From: Psychrobacter immobilis
GTDB lineage: Bacteria > Pseudomonadota > Gammaproteobacteria > Pseudomonadales > Moraxellaceae
Length of the DNA: 64,000 bases
Direction: 5' to 3'
Assembly (NCBI RefSeq): GCF_904846235.1
Contig: NZ_CAJGZN010000003.1
Span: forward strand, 124,001 to 188,000
Below, one piece after another: positions 44,892 to 57,323 of the stretch. Both the position numbers and the translations under genes were made by a program. The stretch's first letter is position 1. Every line of letters starts with the position of its first letter. The notes under the pieces were generated by a model, which was not told the origin of the DNA, searched no databases, and saw nothing but the letters and a program-made list of their open reading frames with translations.

Positions 44892-46808
44892 TTAGTTGTC
44901 TTCACCTAAGAAGCCACCACTTTGACGCTGCCACAGTCGAGCGTAGACACCGTTTAATGCTAATAGTTCATCATGACTACCTTGCTCAATGATGCTACCT
45001 TGATGCATAACGACCAGTCTATCCAGTGCAGCAATAGTAGACAGTCGATGGGCGATAGCAATAACGGTCTTGCCGGTCATGATGTCATTTAAGCTTTCGG
45101 TAATGGCATATTCAATCTCAGAATCTAGCGCACTGGTCGCTTCATCTAAAAGTAAAATCGGCGCATTTTTTAGCATAACACGTGAGATAGCAATACGCTG
45201 ACGTTGACCGCCAGATAGTTTGACTCCGCGTTCACCCACTTGGGTATCAAGTCCTGTATTGCCTTTATCATCGTACAAATCTTTGATGAAATCCCATGCC
45301 TGAGCTTGTTTGGCAGCGATCATAATTTCTTCGTCGGTAGCATCAGGACGACCATAGGCGATGTTTTCACGCACGGTACGATGTAGCAATGAGGTATCTT
45401 GAGTCACCATACCAATCTGTTGACGCAACGACTCCTGCGTAACCGCATCAATAGCCTGACCATCAATCAGAATCTTACCGCTATCGACATCAAAAAAGCG
45501 CAATAGCAAATTAACCAAGGTCGATTTACCAGCACCTGAACGCCCAACCAAACCAATCTTTTCACCCGGTTTAATATCTAAGTGGAAGTTGTCCAACAGT
45601 TTGATATATGAGTTAGGAGCGCGTTTATCAATGTTGGTACTATCAACAGTCTCGCCAGTTTGGCCATTGTCTTCTTCGTCATTCTCATAACTGAAGTCAA
45701 CATGGTCGAACACAATGCGCCCGTCCGTGACGGCCAGCGCTGGCGCGTCAGGTTTATCAATGATCGTCTGCGGTGCTGACAACGTACGCATACCGTCTTG
45801 AACTGTACCGATACTCTCAAACAAACTGGCTGTCTGCCACATAATCCAACGCGTCAAACCATTTAGACGTAACGCCATAGCAGTCGCAGCAGCAATGGCA
45901 CCAACACCAACTGCGCCTTGTTGCCACAAGTACAATCCAATACCTGCCGTACTACTGACCAAGATCACGCTGATAAGATGGGTCGATACTTCTAAATAGC
46001 TGACCCAGCGCATCTGCGCATGTACCGTACCTAAAAATTGTCCCATGGCATTTTTAGCATAGCCAAGCTCACGACGAGAGTGGCTAAATAGCTTTACGGT
46101 CATGATATTGGCATAAGCATCAGTGATTCGCCCTGTCATCAAGGCACGAGCATCCGCTTGCACAATCGCTGTCTCCTTGAGCTTAGGGATAAAGTACCAA
46201 ATGGTAATGGCAACCAAGACCAGCCAAATGACAAAAGGAATAAGTAGTAAGCTGTCTAAATTAAACAAAATCACCCCTGAGGTGATAAAGTAGACAGAGA
46301 CATACATAAACATATCGGTGACAGTCATCACGGTATCGCGTACTGCTAGGGCTGTCTGCATTACCTTAGCTGAGACGCGACCCGAAAACTCATCCTGATA
46401 GAACTGCATGGATTGCCCAAGCATTCGCTGATGAAAACGCCAGCGCATCTGCATAGGAAACACGCCTTGCAAGGTCTGAAAGTGGATAAACGATGACAAG
46501 GCAATCCACAATGGACTTACTATCATGACAGCGAGCATGATGAGCAACATGTCGCCTTTTTCTACCCATAAGTTTTGCGGCGTATAAACGCCCAACCAAT
46601 CGACGATATTACCTATCCAAGCAAACAGCATGGCCTCGTAGATACCGATACCAGCGGACAAAATCATAAAGATTAGTAGCCAGCCGCGTAGGCCATTGGT
46701 ACATGCCCACAAAAACTTCAGCATGCCATCGCGAGGTGATGGCAATGGCATAGGTGTGTCTGGAAAGGCGGGTAGGCGGTTTTCGAAAAAGCGAAATAAA
46801 GCATTCAT
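44892..46808 (-). CDS. ABC transporter, fused permease and ATPase (exporter type)
   Basis: 638 residues: six membrane helices (about 30-330) in an ABC_membrane domain, then an ATPase with Walker A GLVGRSGAGKSTLV, Q-loop GMVTQDTSLLHRTV, signature LSGGQRQRIAISR, Walker B PILLLDEATSALD and switch IAHRLSTIA. Half-transporter that should dimerise. Substrate unknown. A polar insert (about residues 376-400) lies before the ATPase. Confidence 0.93.
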   Translation of the reverse strand: MNALFRFFENRLPAFPDTPMPLPSPRDGMLKFLWACTNGLRGWLLIFMILSAGIGIYEAMLFAWIGNIVDWLGVYTPQNLWVEKGDMLLIMLAVMIVSPLWIALSSFIHFQTLQGVFPMQMRWRFHQRMLGQSMQFYQDEFSGRVSAKVMQTALAVRDTVMTVTDMFMYVSVYFITSGVILFNLDSLLLIPFVIWLVLVAITIWYFIPKLKETAIVQADARALMTGRITDAYANIMTVKLFSHSRRELGYAKNAMGQFLGTVHAQMRWVSYLEVSTHLISVILVSSTAGIGLYLWQQGAVGVGAIAAATAMALRLNGLTRWIMWQTASLFESIGTVQDGMRTLSAPQTIIDKPDAPALAVTDGRIVFDHVDFSYENDEEDNGQTGETVDSTNIDKRAPNSYIKLLDNFHLDIKPGEKIGLVGRSGAGKSTLVNLLLRFFDVDSGKILIDGQAIDAVTQESLRQQIGMVTQDTSLLHRTVRENIAYGRPDATDEEIMIAAKQAQAWDFIKDLYDDKGNTGLDTQVGERGVKLSGGQRQRIAISRVMLKNAPILLLDEATSALDSEIEYAITESLNDIMTGKTVIAIAHRLSTIAALDRLVVMHQGSIIEQGSHDELLALNGVYARLWQRQSGGFLGEDN

Positions 46809-47177
46809 AGGCAGTAATAAAACATCAATAGCAGTACGTCAAGATGAACGAGAGGACTCGTTATCTAGAATCTTTACTTTTGTGATTGGGATTAGGTGCT
46901 ATTTTAGCAAAATTACTAATCATAGCTGCATGCTAATTGTAATTTGCTTAAGAATAGCTGTGTTTTTATAACCTTGGTCACAACAATAATAAATAGATTG
47001 CTGTGGAAAACATATTTTGTTACATTCTACATCCAAACTTATTCATGGTTTAAATATTGCTTTTATAACTATGATTTTATTGCAAATATCAACTGATTAG
47101 CAGGCATTTTATTTAATGGTCTTTATAAATAGATGAACAATAATAACTCAACATTGAAGTTCAAAAGGTAGCAGTGA
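46809..47177. other. Divergent intergenic region, ABC exporter / EamA transporter
   Basis: AT-rich, 369 bp, with no supported gene and no clear palindrome. It must carry both promoters. Confidence 0.4.
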
Positions 47178-48026
47178 ATGATGTATTTAATAATAGCGGT
47201 GCTATGTAGTGTCGCCGTCTCCGTACTTTTGAAAATATTGCGCCAGAAAAATATAGATATTCGTCAGACCATCGTGGCAGGCTATCCTGTGGCTTTTTTA
47301 CTGACTTGGGTATTACTAAAACCTGATGTAGGTGCCATTCATGCGCTTGATAGCGCTTGGGCAATCATCATCGCACTTGGAGTACTATTACCTGCTGTAT
47401 TTATCATTCTCGGACGAGCCATTGAAGCGGTGGGAATGGTAGCAACCGACGCCTCTCAGCGCTTATCACTTATCATTCCCATCGTAGCGGCTTTTTTGCT
47501 ATTCGGTGAGGTGCTGACTGGTACACGTATACTTGGACTGGCGTTGGGCTTTTTGGCATTAGGTGCGCTTGTCTATCGGCCACAGCATAACGATATTGCT
47601 CGGCAAGCAAAGCATACGCCGCTGTGGTTATTCGGGGTATGGGCAGGCTACGGCATTATTGATATTTTGTTCAAACAAGTTGCCAAACAAGGGGCAGCTT
47701 TTCCATTGACTCTACTGGTTAGCTTCGGGGTAGCAGGTGTATTACTTCTAATCTATTTACTTATCACACGGGTACGTTGGCAAAAACAAGCCCTTATGAC
47801 AGGCTTGCTGCTCGGTACATTAAACATGGGCAATATTTATGCTTATGTGCGGGCACACCAAGTGCTGCATGATTCTCCTAGCATCGTCTTTACTGGTATG
47901 AATGTCGGTGTTATTGCCGTAGCGACATTGATTGGCGTAGGAGTGTTTAAAGAGCAGCTAAACCGTATCAACATAATAGGATTAGTATTGGCAGTCTGCT
48001 GTGTAGGGGTGCTATTTTGGGCGTAA
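47178..48026 (+). CDS. EamA/DMT-family transporter
   Basis: 282 residues with about ten membrane helices and two repeated EamA halves. The motif IVAAFLLFGEVLTGTRILGLALGFLALGALV closes the first half, and VGVFKEQLNRINIIGLVLAVCCVGVLFWA closes the second. Such proteins export amino acids or other metabolites. The substrate cannot be read here. The start may be Met1 or Met2. Confidence 0.82.
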   Translation: MMYLIIAVLCSVAVSVLLKILRQKNIDIRQTIVAGYPVAFLLTWVLLKPDVGAIHALDSAWAIIIALGVLLPAVFIILGRAIEAVGMVATDASQRLSLIIPIVAAFLLFGEVLTGTRILGLALGFLALGALVYRPQHNDIARQAKHTPLWLFGVWAGYGIIDILFKQVAKQGAAFPLTLLVSFGVAGVLLLIYLLITRVRWQKQALMTGLLLGTLNMGNIYAYVRAHQVLHDSPSIVFTGMNVGVIAVATLIGVGVFKEQLNRINIIGLVLAVCCVGVLFWA

Positions 48027-48202
48027 AGCGCACTGTCCAAAAGTATTGGTTTCATAATTTTTTAGCTATATTGTCACGTATCCTATATAGGCATATAAAT
48101 CATCCTATGATAAGGTTATCTACAAATAACACGGCTTGTATGGAATAAAAAAGCTTAATTTATGATAGTTAACTTAACCAATAAAAATAGGATGCAGGCT
48201 CA

Positions 48203-49093
48203 ATGGAATACGATAAGCAATTACAGCGTATAAAAAATAGTTCGGGTTTTATTGCTGCGCTTGATCAAAGTGGTGGCAGCACACCAAAAGCGTTAGAGAC
48301 TTATGGTGTCAGCAGCGACGACTATGATAACGATGAAGCCATGTTTGATTTGGTTCATGAAATGCGTGCTCGTATCATGACGTGCGACTGTTTTGATAGC
48401 GAGCGTGTACTTGGTGCAATCTTGTTTGAAGATACCATGGAGCGCGAAGTTAATGGTAAGTCGACAGCTAATTACCTATGGGAAGATAAAAATATCGTAC
48501 CATTCTTGAAGGTAGATAAAGGTTTGGCTGAGCAAATGAGCGGCGTACAAGTTATGAAGCCAATCCCGAATCTAGATCTATTATTGGATAAAGCAAAAAA
48601 CTATCCCGTATTCGGTACTAAAATGCGCTCAGTCATCTATGAGCCAAATGTCGATGGTATCGAGCTTGTGGTACAGCAGCAGTTTGATGTGGCTAAGCAA
48701 ATTATTTCAAAAGGCCTGATGCCTATCGTCGAGCCAGAGGTCAATATTGATAGCGCTCAAAAGCATGAATGCGAGTTACTGTTGAAGACAGATATACTGC
48801 GCAATCTGGAACGCTTGAATGACGAACATCAAGTGATGCTCAAGCTGACTTTACCTGAAGAGGCTGGGTTTTATCAGGAGCTGATTGACCATCCTAAAGT
48901 GCTCAAAGTAGTGGCGCTGTCTGGTGGCTATAGTCGTAGCGATGCTTGTGCCAAGCTCAAACAAAACCCAGGTATGATTGCGAGCTTCTCGCGTGCCTTT
49001 ACTGAAGGCTTGAGTAAGCAACAAAGCGATAGCGATTTTGCTGAAACCATCAATGCCTCAATTGAAGAGATTTATGAAGCGTCAAAAGTGTAA
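48203..49093 (+). CDS. Fructose-bisphosphate aldolase, class I
   Basis: 296 residues with the class I (Schiff base) pattern: GFIAALDQSGGSTPKALETYG at the start, a Lys in HQVMLKLTLPEEAG (likely Schiff-base Lys), and the phosphate-binding VVALSGGYSRSDACAKL. It converts fructose 1,6-bisphosphate to triose phosphates. It looks like the class I aldolase found in Acinetobacter relatives. Ended by a bidirectional terminator. Confidence 0.93.
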   Translation: MEYDKQLQRIKNSSGFIAALDQSGGSTPKALETYGVSSDDYDNDEAMFDLVHEMRARIMTCDCFDSERVLGAILFEDTMEREVNGKSTANYLWEDKNIVPFLKVDKGLAEQMSGVQVMKPIPNLDLLLDKAKNYPVFGTKMRSVIYEPNVDGIELVVQQQFDVAKQIISKGLMPIVEPEVNIDSAQKHECELLLKTDILRNLERLNDEHQVMLKLTLPEEAGFYQELIDHPKVLKVVALSGGYSRSDACAKLKQNPGMIASFSRAFTEGLSKQQSDSDFAETINASIEEIYEASKV

Positions 49094-49137
49094 ACGTAGT
49101 AAATAAAAATTTGTAATTAGATCATTAGTAAATAAGC

Positions 49138-49189
49138 GAAAAAGCCCTACTAGATAAGTGTGCAAATACTTAAATAGTAGGGCTTTTCT
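49138..49189. terminator. Bidirectional terminator, aldolase / thiC
   Basis: 13-bp stem AAAAGCCCTACTA (49140-49152) with TAGTAGGGCTTTT (49175-49187), 22-nt loop, T-runs on both strands. Genes converge here. Confidence 0.9.
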
Positions 49190-49216
49190 TATTTCAAAAG
49201 TATAGGATTATTAATC

Positions 49217-51591
<2,375 letters not shown>

Positions 51592-51719
51592 AGACTTCCC
51601 TGCGTCGGTACTAACCGCATCAGGTTCGGCGGGTGATCTCTCAGCGAATGTATCAAGGCGACTACTTTAATAAAGCAAGTTTAATAAAGTGAGCCAAAAA
51701 TACACCGCACCCCGAGTCT
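51592..51719 (-). promoter_or_regulatory. TPP (THI element) riboswitch
   Basis: On the minus strand the core reads CTGAGAGATCACCCG, then CCGAACCTGATGCGG and CGCAGGGAAG, a near-perfect THI box. P1 forms between AGACT (51715-51719) and AGTCT (51592-51596). It should repress thiC when thiamine pyrophosphate is high. About 260 nt separate it from the thiC start. Confidence 0.95.
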
Positions 51720-51924
51720 GTCAGTGTTGTAAATCAGCCTTCATACTAACAAAATTCTGTACCAACGGCTAATAGTATTTGGATACAAATATTCTGTGTC
51801 ACACATACAGTTCCATATTTTCGTGAATATTTTTTTGAGTGTTGATAGATGAGGGTGCTTAGTATTACTAGGCTGTAGACAAATTGTTCAAATATTATGT
51901 AAAGCGAATGAAGGATTCTAGAAG
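51720..51924. other. Divergent thiC/pstS promoter region
   Basis: AT-rich region that should hold the thiC promoter (minus) and lies upstream of the Pho box. No gene supported. Confidence 0.4.
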
Positions 51925-51946
51925 TTGTCATTAAACTGTCATAAAG
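51925..51946 (+). promoter_or_regulatory. Pho box upstream of pstS
   Basis: Two adjacent 11-nt repeats, TTGTCATTAAA (51925-51935) and CTGTCATAAAG (51936-51946), match the PhoB consensus CTGTCATAAAT. A -10-like AAGATA starts at 51954. It places the pst operon under PhoBR control. Confidence 0.9.
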
Positions 51947-52016
51947 ATTTGGCAAGATAACACGCATATCACAAGCAATGCTTTTTTATACCGTTGTTAA
52001 ACTTCAGGAGTCCTAC

Positions 52017-53183
52017 ATGCGTTATTCGTTATTAGCAGTGGCCGTCAGTTGTACATTAATGCTTACGGCGTGTAATAAGTCAACAGATACAGCGGAGCCA
52101 ACTGCTGATACTAGCAGTAGCGCTGTGACAACAGCTGAAACAACCTCTCAGACAGCATCTTCTGCTACGTCAGATTTTAAATCTGCTGAAAATATCGCTA
52201 TGAATATTACAGGTGCAGGTGCGTCGTTCCCGCAGCCTATCTATGCGAAATGGTCATATGATTACAATGCTGCGACTGGTGGCCAAGTCAACTATCAGTC
52301 GATTGGCTCATCTGGTGGTATCAAACAAATTCAGTCAAAAACAGTAGACTTTGGTGCTTCTGATGCCCCAATGACGCCTGAAGAGTTAGACGAAGCAGGT
52401 CTGATTCAGTTCCCAACAGTCATCGGTGGTGTTGTACCAATCGTCAACATTGATGGCGTTGAGCCTGGTGCACTGAAGCTAGACGGTACGACTTTAGCTG
52501 ATATCTATTTGGGTAAGATTAGCAACTGGAATGACCCTGCGATTAAGGCGATGAACCCAGATTTGACCTTGCCAGATGCCCCAATCACAACAGTATTCCG
52601 CTCAGATGGTTCAGGTACGACCTTCAACTTCACTGACTATCTTGCCAAGGTTTCACCAGACTGGAAAGACACTGTTGGCGTTGATAAAACCGTCAAATGG
52701 CCGACCTCTGCTACTGGTGCAGGCGGTAAAGGTAACGAAGGCGTTTCAAGCTACGTAAACCGCATGAAAAACTCTATCGGTTATGTTGAGTATGCTTACG
52801 CTAAGCAAAATAAAATGTCACATACTGCGCTGAAAAACGCAGCTGGTAACATCGTACAGCCATCTGCTGAGACGTTTGCTGCAGCAGGTGATATCGACTG
52901 GTCACAACAAGAAGGCTTTTATAAAGTCATCACCAACTCTGAAACTGACCAAGCATGGCCTATCGCTGCTGCGACCTTTATCTTGGTACATAAGCAACCA
53001 GAAAATCCTCAGCAAGTCGCTGGCGTATTGAACTTCTTTGACTGGGCTTATACTCAAGGTGATGACAGCGCCATGGAACTAGACTACGTACCATTCTCTG
53101 ACACGGCAGTAGCCTTGTTCAAAGAGAAGTGGAACGAAGTGAAAGGTAGTGATGGACAGCCTGTCTACAAGCCAGCTCAGTAA
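52017..53183 (+). CDS. pstS: Phosphate ABC transporter substrate-binding lipoprotein PstS
   Basis: 388 residues. A lipoprotein signal peptide ends at LMLTAC (lipidated C19), so it is membrane-anchored in the periplasm. A Ser/Thr-rich linker follows to about residue 62, then the phosphate-binding domain with ITGAGASFPQPIYAKW, DFGASDAPMTPEEL, VFRSDGSGTTFNF and GNEGVSSYVNRMKNSIGYVEYAYA. I chose the ATG at 52017, which follows AGGAG, over the frame start at 51978, because the signal peptide then begins correctly. Confidence 0.96.
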   Translation: MRYSLLAVAVSCTLMLTACNKSTDTAEPTADTSSSAVTTAETTSQTASSATSDFKSAENIAMNITGAGASFPQPIYAKWSYDYNAATGGQVNYQSIGSSGGIKQIQSKTVDFGASDAPMTPEELDEAGLIQFPTVIGGVVPIVNIDGVEPGALKLDGTTLADIYLGKISNWNDPAIKAMNPDLTLPDAPITTVFRSDGSGTTFNFTDYLAKVSPDWKDTVGVDKTVKWPTSATGAGGKGNEGVSSYVNRMKNSIGYVEYAYAKQNKMSHTALKNAAGNIVQPSAETFAAAGDIDWSQQEGFYKVITNSETDQAWPIAAATFILVHKQPENPQQVAGVLNFFDWAYTQGDDSAMELDYVPFSDTAVALFKEKWNEVKGSDGQPVYKPAQ

Positions 53184-53221
53184 TTTGTTTCTGCTAAATA
53201 CTATTTAGCAACCGACAAGTT

Positions 53222-53262
53222 ATCCTCTCGAATAACTATTCTCCGGTAGTTGTTTGAGAGGT
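53222..53262 (+). terminator. Hairpin with T-tail between pstS and pstC
   Basis: CCTCTC (53224-53229) pairs with GAGAGG (53256-53261), and AATAACTA (53231-53238) with TAGTTGTT (53247-53254). TTTT follows. It could attenuate transcription so that pstS is made in excess over the membrane genes. Confidence 0.6.
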
Positions 53263-53339
53263 TTTAACACAGCAAATTTGATGAATACATCTTGATAGAT
53301 ATGTTTACTCATACCGTTTAAGTTTGTTGTGTTAAAACC
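53260..53339. repeat. 17-bp inverted repeat between pstS and pstC
   Basis: GGTTTTAACACAGCAAA (53260-53276) and TTTGTTGTGTTAAAACC (53323-53339) are inverted with one mismatch, separated by 46 bp. The left arm shares its GG with the preceding hairpin, so the two structures exclude each other. Confidence 0.85.
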
Positions 53340-53392
53340 TGAGATACATCTTTTTAATATTTCGATTCATCCCATTCAATGCTGAGACACTT

Positions 53393-54346
53393 ATGACAGA
53401 CTTAAGGTCCCAACTGGCTAAACAAAAACGTTACGACGCTTTATTTGTTAACTCTACCAAAGCGTTTGCCATACTCGTCCTTCTATCTCTAGGGGGCATT
53501 TTGGTGTCTCTAATTGTTGGAGCATGGCCGAGTATTCAAGAGTTTGGTTTGGGATTTTATACCAGCAATAACTGGGATACAGTCGCCAATGAATACGGGG
53601 CATTAGCGCCTATTTACGGTACCTTAGTCACGTCATTTATCGCCATTGTTATCGCGGTTCCAGTCAGTTTCGGTATTGCGATATTTTTAACCGAGATGTG
53701 CCCTAAGTTCCTAAAAAAACCACTTGGTATCGCTATTGAGTTGTTGGCTGGTATCCCATCTATCATTTATGGTATGTGGGGATTGTTCGTATTTGCGCCA
53801 TTCTTTGGTGATCACATTCAGCCATGGTTCATTGAGCACGTCGGGCCTTTACCTATTATCGGTAAACTGTTTGCAGGTGCGCCTATGGGGCTAGGTATGT
53901 TTACCGCCTCCCTAGTACTTGCCATTATGATCATACCGTTCATCGCCGCCACCATGCGCGATGTTTTCTCTGTTGTACCCGATTTACTGAAAGAGTCAGC
54001 ATATGGCATGGGCGCGACGATTTGGGAAGTCATGTTCAAGATTATCCTGCCTTATACCAAAGCTGGTGTCGTTGGTGGTGTGATTTTGGGTCTTGGTCGA
54101 GCATTGGGTGAGACGATGGCAGTTACTTTCTTAATTGGTAATGCGTTTAATATCAGTCCAAGTCTATTTACTTCTGGTGTGACGATTACTTCGGCCTTGG
54201 CCAATGAGTTTGCTGAAGCGTCAAGTGAGCTGCATCTAGCGTCTTTACTACATCTAGGCTTAATCTTATTTGTCATCACCTTCATTGTGCTGTCTTTAGC
54301 AAAACTGATGCTCATGCGCATGGATCACAAAGCAGGTAATCGATAG
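53393..54346 (+). CDS. pstC: Phosphate ABC transporter permease PstC
   Basis: Inner-membrane permease of the high-affinity phosphate transporter. 317 residues with six membrane helices and the ATPase-coupling loop [44 protein letters not shown] is also typical. Paired with PstA. Confidence 0.96.
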   Translation: MTDLRSQLAKQKRYDALFVNSTKAFAILVLLSLGGILVSLIVGAWPSIQEFGLGFYTSNNWDTVANEYGALAPIYGTLVTSFIAIVIAVPVSFGIAIFLTEMCPKFLKKPLGIAIELLAGIPSIIYGMWGLFVFAPFFGDHIQPWFIEHVGPLPIIGKLFAGAPMGLGMFTASLVLAIMIIPFIAATMRDVFSVVPDLLKESAYGMGATIWEVMFKIILPYTKAGVVGGVILGLGRALGETMAVTFLIGNAFNISPSLFTSGVTITSALANEFAEASSELHLASLLHLGLILFVITFIVLSLAKLMLMRMDHKAGNR

Positions 54347-54407
54347 GTCTGTTACCGATTTATTGAACCTTGATAGATATTGATAAAAGATATGGGAAAT
54401 AAATATT

Positions 54408-55313
54408 ATGCCTGCTAACAATGCGATTAATGCACCACTGCCTACTAAGCCAAACGGCGCTACCCGCTACAATCAAAGCCTGTATAACAAGCGTCGTTTG
54501 ACCAACAAGTTAGGTCTAGGCTTTGCCATGTCAGCGATGGTTTTTGGCTTATTTTGGTTATCATGGATTTTGGTGACTTTGTTTGTTGAAGGCTTCCAAG
54601 GCATGGTGCAGTTGCCAATCTTTACCGCTGATACGCCGCCACCAATGAGTGCGGGCGGCTTACGTAATGCTATCGTTGGTTCGGTCATGTTGGCGTTTTC
54701 AGGCTTGTTTATCGGTGCACCTATTGGCCTTATGACAGGTATTTACTTATCTGAGTTTTCTAAAGGCAGTATGCTGGGCAAGGTCACTCGCTTCTTAAAT
54801 GATATTCTATTGTCAGCGCCATCGATTGTCATCGGTCTATTTATCTATGCACTGATGGTAAAAGGTCAAAGTTTCTCTGGTTGGGCAGGCGCGTTGGCAT
54901 TGGCATTGATTGTTATTCCGGTGGTCGTGCGTACGACAGAAAACATGCTGAATCTAGTACCTAATAGTCTACGCGAAGCGGCCTATGCGCTAGGTACTCC
55001 TAAGTGGAAACTGGTCACTCAGGTAACGGTAAAAGCTGCACGCGCGGGACTGACCACAGGTGTGCTATTGGCTTTTGCTCGAATCACTGGTGAGACAGCG
55101 CCGTTACTATTTACCGCACTTAACAATCAATACTTCAGTACTGATATGGGTCAGCCTATTGCTAACTTACCCAATACCATTTACCAGTTTGCGATGAGTC
55201 CTTATGACAACTGGCATACATTGGCCTGGGCGGCAGCATTACTTATCACCGCATCTGTCCTAGTATTGAATATTTTGGCAAGATTTATCGGTGGTAGAGG
55301 TCAGCCCAAATAA
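54408..55313 (+). CDS. pstA: Phosphate ABC transporter permease PstA
   Basis: Partner permease of PstC. 301 residues with six helices, EAAYALGTPKWKLVTQVTVKAARAGLTTG as the coupling loop, and ARITGETAPLLFTALNNQY. N-terminus basic and cytoplasmic. 61 bp after pstC, in the same operon. Confidence 0.96.
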   Translation: MPANNAINAPLPTKPNGATRYNQSLYNKRRLTNKLGLGFAMSAMVFGLFWLSWILVTLFVEGFQGMVQLPIFTADTPPPMSAGGLRNAIVGSVMLAFSGLFIGAPIGLMTGIYLSEFSKGSMLGKVTRFLNDILLSAPSIVIGLFIYALMVKGQSFSGWAGALALALIVIPVVVRTTENMLNLVPNSLREAAYALGTPKWKLVTQVTVKAARAGLTTGVLLAFARITGETAPLLFTALNNQYFSTDMGQPIANLPNTIYQFAMSPYDNWHTLAWAAALLITASVLVLNILARFIGGRGQPK

Positions 55314-55401
55314 GGGCTGAGAGCAGACCAGACCGTAGCACGCTACACGCTAAGCATTTACTTAAACTTATATGAAATTAATTGAGCTAGGTTGAAATAT
55401 T

Positions 55402-56322
55402 ATGAATGATGTCCTAAGCAACGTCCGTACGAACACGACTGCTGACAACTTTAATACGGCAACAGGCAGCCTATTAAATAGACCCATGTCTACTAGCGCC
55501 CAAGCTCAGCAACCAAACACTGCTGACTTTAATAAACAAACGATTCAAGATATTCCTAAGAACATGCCTGCTGCAAAAATGGAAGTTCGAGATCTAAACT
55601 TCTATTACGATGATTTTCAGGCATTAAAAAATATCAATATCGATATCGCCGATAAAAAAGTGACCGCTTTTATCGGTCCTTCAGGTTGTGGCAAGTCTAC
55701 GCTACTGCGTACCTTTAACCGCATGTACGATCTATATCCAGGTATGCGTGCAGAGGGCAATATCAATTTAGATGGCAAAAACATCTTGGGTAAAGACATC
55801 GATGTGAACTTACTGCGTGCACAAGTTGGTATGGTCTTTCAGAAGCCAACGCCGTTCCCGATGTCAATCTATGACAATGTCGCCTTTGGCGTACGACTGT
55901 ATGAAAAATTAAGCAAAGACGAGCTGGATCATCGCGTCGAGTGGGCACTGAAAAAATCAGCACTATGGCCAGAAGTGAAAGACAAGCTAAAAGCATCAGG
56001 ACTGTCGTTATCAGGTGGTCAGCAGCAGCGTCTGTGTATCGCCCGTAGCGTCGCGACTAAGCCTGAAGTGCTGTTGCTTGATGAGCCGACATCAGCACTG
56101 GATCCTATCTCAACGGGTGCTATCGAAGATTTGATCGAAGATCTAAAAAACGACTATACCATCGCTATCGTCACTCACAATATGCAGCAAGCAGCACGCG
56201 TATCTGACTATACGGTCTATATGTATTTGGGCGACATGATTGAGATGGGTGAGACCGATCAGATATTTACCAAACCTACCCAAACCGCGACAGAAGACTA
56301 TATTACAGGTCGTTATGGCTAA
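55402..56322 (+). CDS. pstB: Phosphate ABC transporter ATPase PstB
   Basis: 306 residues. Walker A GPSGCGKS is at 92-99, then [11 protein letters not shown]-loop [17 protein letters not shown], signature [14 protein letters not shown] and Walker [14 protein letters not shown], all PstB-like. An N-terminal extension of about 55 residues, rich in Asn and Thr, precedes the domain. Confidence 0.97.
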   Translation: MNDVLSNVRTNTTADNFNTATGSLLNRPMSTSAQAQQPNTADFNKQTIQDIPKNMPAAKMEVRDLNFYYDDFQALKNINIDIADKKVTAFIGPSGCGKSTLLRTFNRMYDLYPGMRAEGNINLDGKNILGKDIDVNLLRAQVGMVFQKPTPFPMSIYDNVAFGVRLYEKLSKDELDHRVEWALKKSALWPEVKDKLKASGLSLSGGQQQRLCIARSVATKPEVLLLDEPTSALDPISTGAIEDLIEDLKNDYTIAIVTHNMQQAARVSDYTVYMYLGDMIEMGETDQIFTKPTQTATEDYITGRYG

Positions 56323-56441
56323 CATTGATTGAGATTGAAATCGGTACAAGCAGACAAAGCTGATTAGCATGTCATAAGCCGACTTTCTAACTTCATAGGC
56401 ACACTGCGCTATTAAAATATAGATTCTAGGGAATACCTCTT

Positions 56442-57224
56442 ATGCAAAGTGATAAGCATATCTCCAAAAGTTTTGACCAAGACCTTGATGAAGCCATCCG
56501 TTTATTTTTATACATGGGTGATAGCGCGGCTAACCAAGTGGCCAAAGCCATTCACGCTCTGATCGATAAAGACGAAACACTGGCGCAAGAAGTCATCGAT
56601 ATGGACTTCGATATCAATCGAATGGAGGTCGAACTCGACGAGCACATTTTGTTATTGGTCGCCAAGCGCCAGCCAGCAGCCAGTGATTTGCGCTTAGTCA
56701 TGTCAATCAGTAAAGGTGTGGTTGATTTGGAACGTATCGGCGATGAAGCGGTAAAAATTGCGCGAATGGCCAGTAAAATAGCGGCAGAAGGCAAATCAGC
56801 ATACGGCTATGCTGAAGTTCAGCATCTGAGCAATCAAGTCCGTCTGATGCTAAACAACTCGCTAGAAGCTTTTAGTCAATCAAATGCGGAGCAAGCGTTT
56901 GAAGTGATGCGTAATGATAGCGTGGTCAATACCGAATATCAGTCAGCCATACGCGCCTTGATGACCTATATTATGGAAGACTCGCGCCATGTATCAAAAG
57001 TCATTAATATTATGTGGATATTACGATCGCTAGAGCGTATTGGTGACCATGCACAAAATGTCGCAGAGCTAGTGATTAACTATATCAGTGGGCAGGACGT
57101 GCGTCATTCAGACTATGCGATGGTCGAAAAAGCGGTGCAAGAAGCCAATGATCGCTTAGCTGCTCGTCAAGTTAGTACATTGTCAGCCAATGAGCTAGAA
57201 ACGTCAGATAGTGATGAAGGCTGA
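56442..57224 (+). CDS. phoU: Phosphate signalling regulator PhoU
   Basis: 260 residues, two three-helix bundles with repeated metal-binding E/DxxxD motifs (VDLERIGDEAVKIARMA and RSLERIGDHAQNVAELVINYISG). PhoU links the Pst transporter to PhoR so that PhoB is inactive when phosphate is ample. Last gene of the operon, 119 bp after pstB. Confidence 0.96.
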   Translation: MQSDKHISKSFDQDLDEAIRLFLYMGDSAANQVAKAIHALIDKDETLAQEVIDMDFDINRMEVELDEHILLLVAKRQPAASDLRLVMSISKGVVDLERIGDEAVKIARMASKIAAEGKSAYGYAEVQHLSNQVRLMLNNSLEAFSQSNAEQAFEVMRNDSVVNTEYQSAIRALMTYIMEDSRHVSKVINIMWILRSLERIGDHAQNVAELVINYISGQDVRHSDYAMVEKAVQEANDRLAARQVSTLSANELETSDSDEG

Positions 57225-57252
57225 TAGGAAATACATTGATTTTTACCTTATA

Positions 57253-57287
57253 ATAAAAAACGCGCTATAGTGAGCGCGTTTTTTTAT
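57253..57287. terminator. Bidirectional terminator, phoU / yggX
   Basis: Stem AAAACGCGCT (57257-57266) with AGCGCGTTTT (57273-57282), 6-nt loop, with A-run and T-run on either side. Confidence 0.92.
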
Positions 57288-57323
57288 AACTACTAAATGT
57301 AGCTAGTAGAAAGCCAGTAAATA

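Noticed and set aside
53260..53339. CRISPR or IS end
   Set aside because: Only two inverted arms, no spacer series, no transposase; better read as an RNA structure or small repeat.
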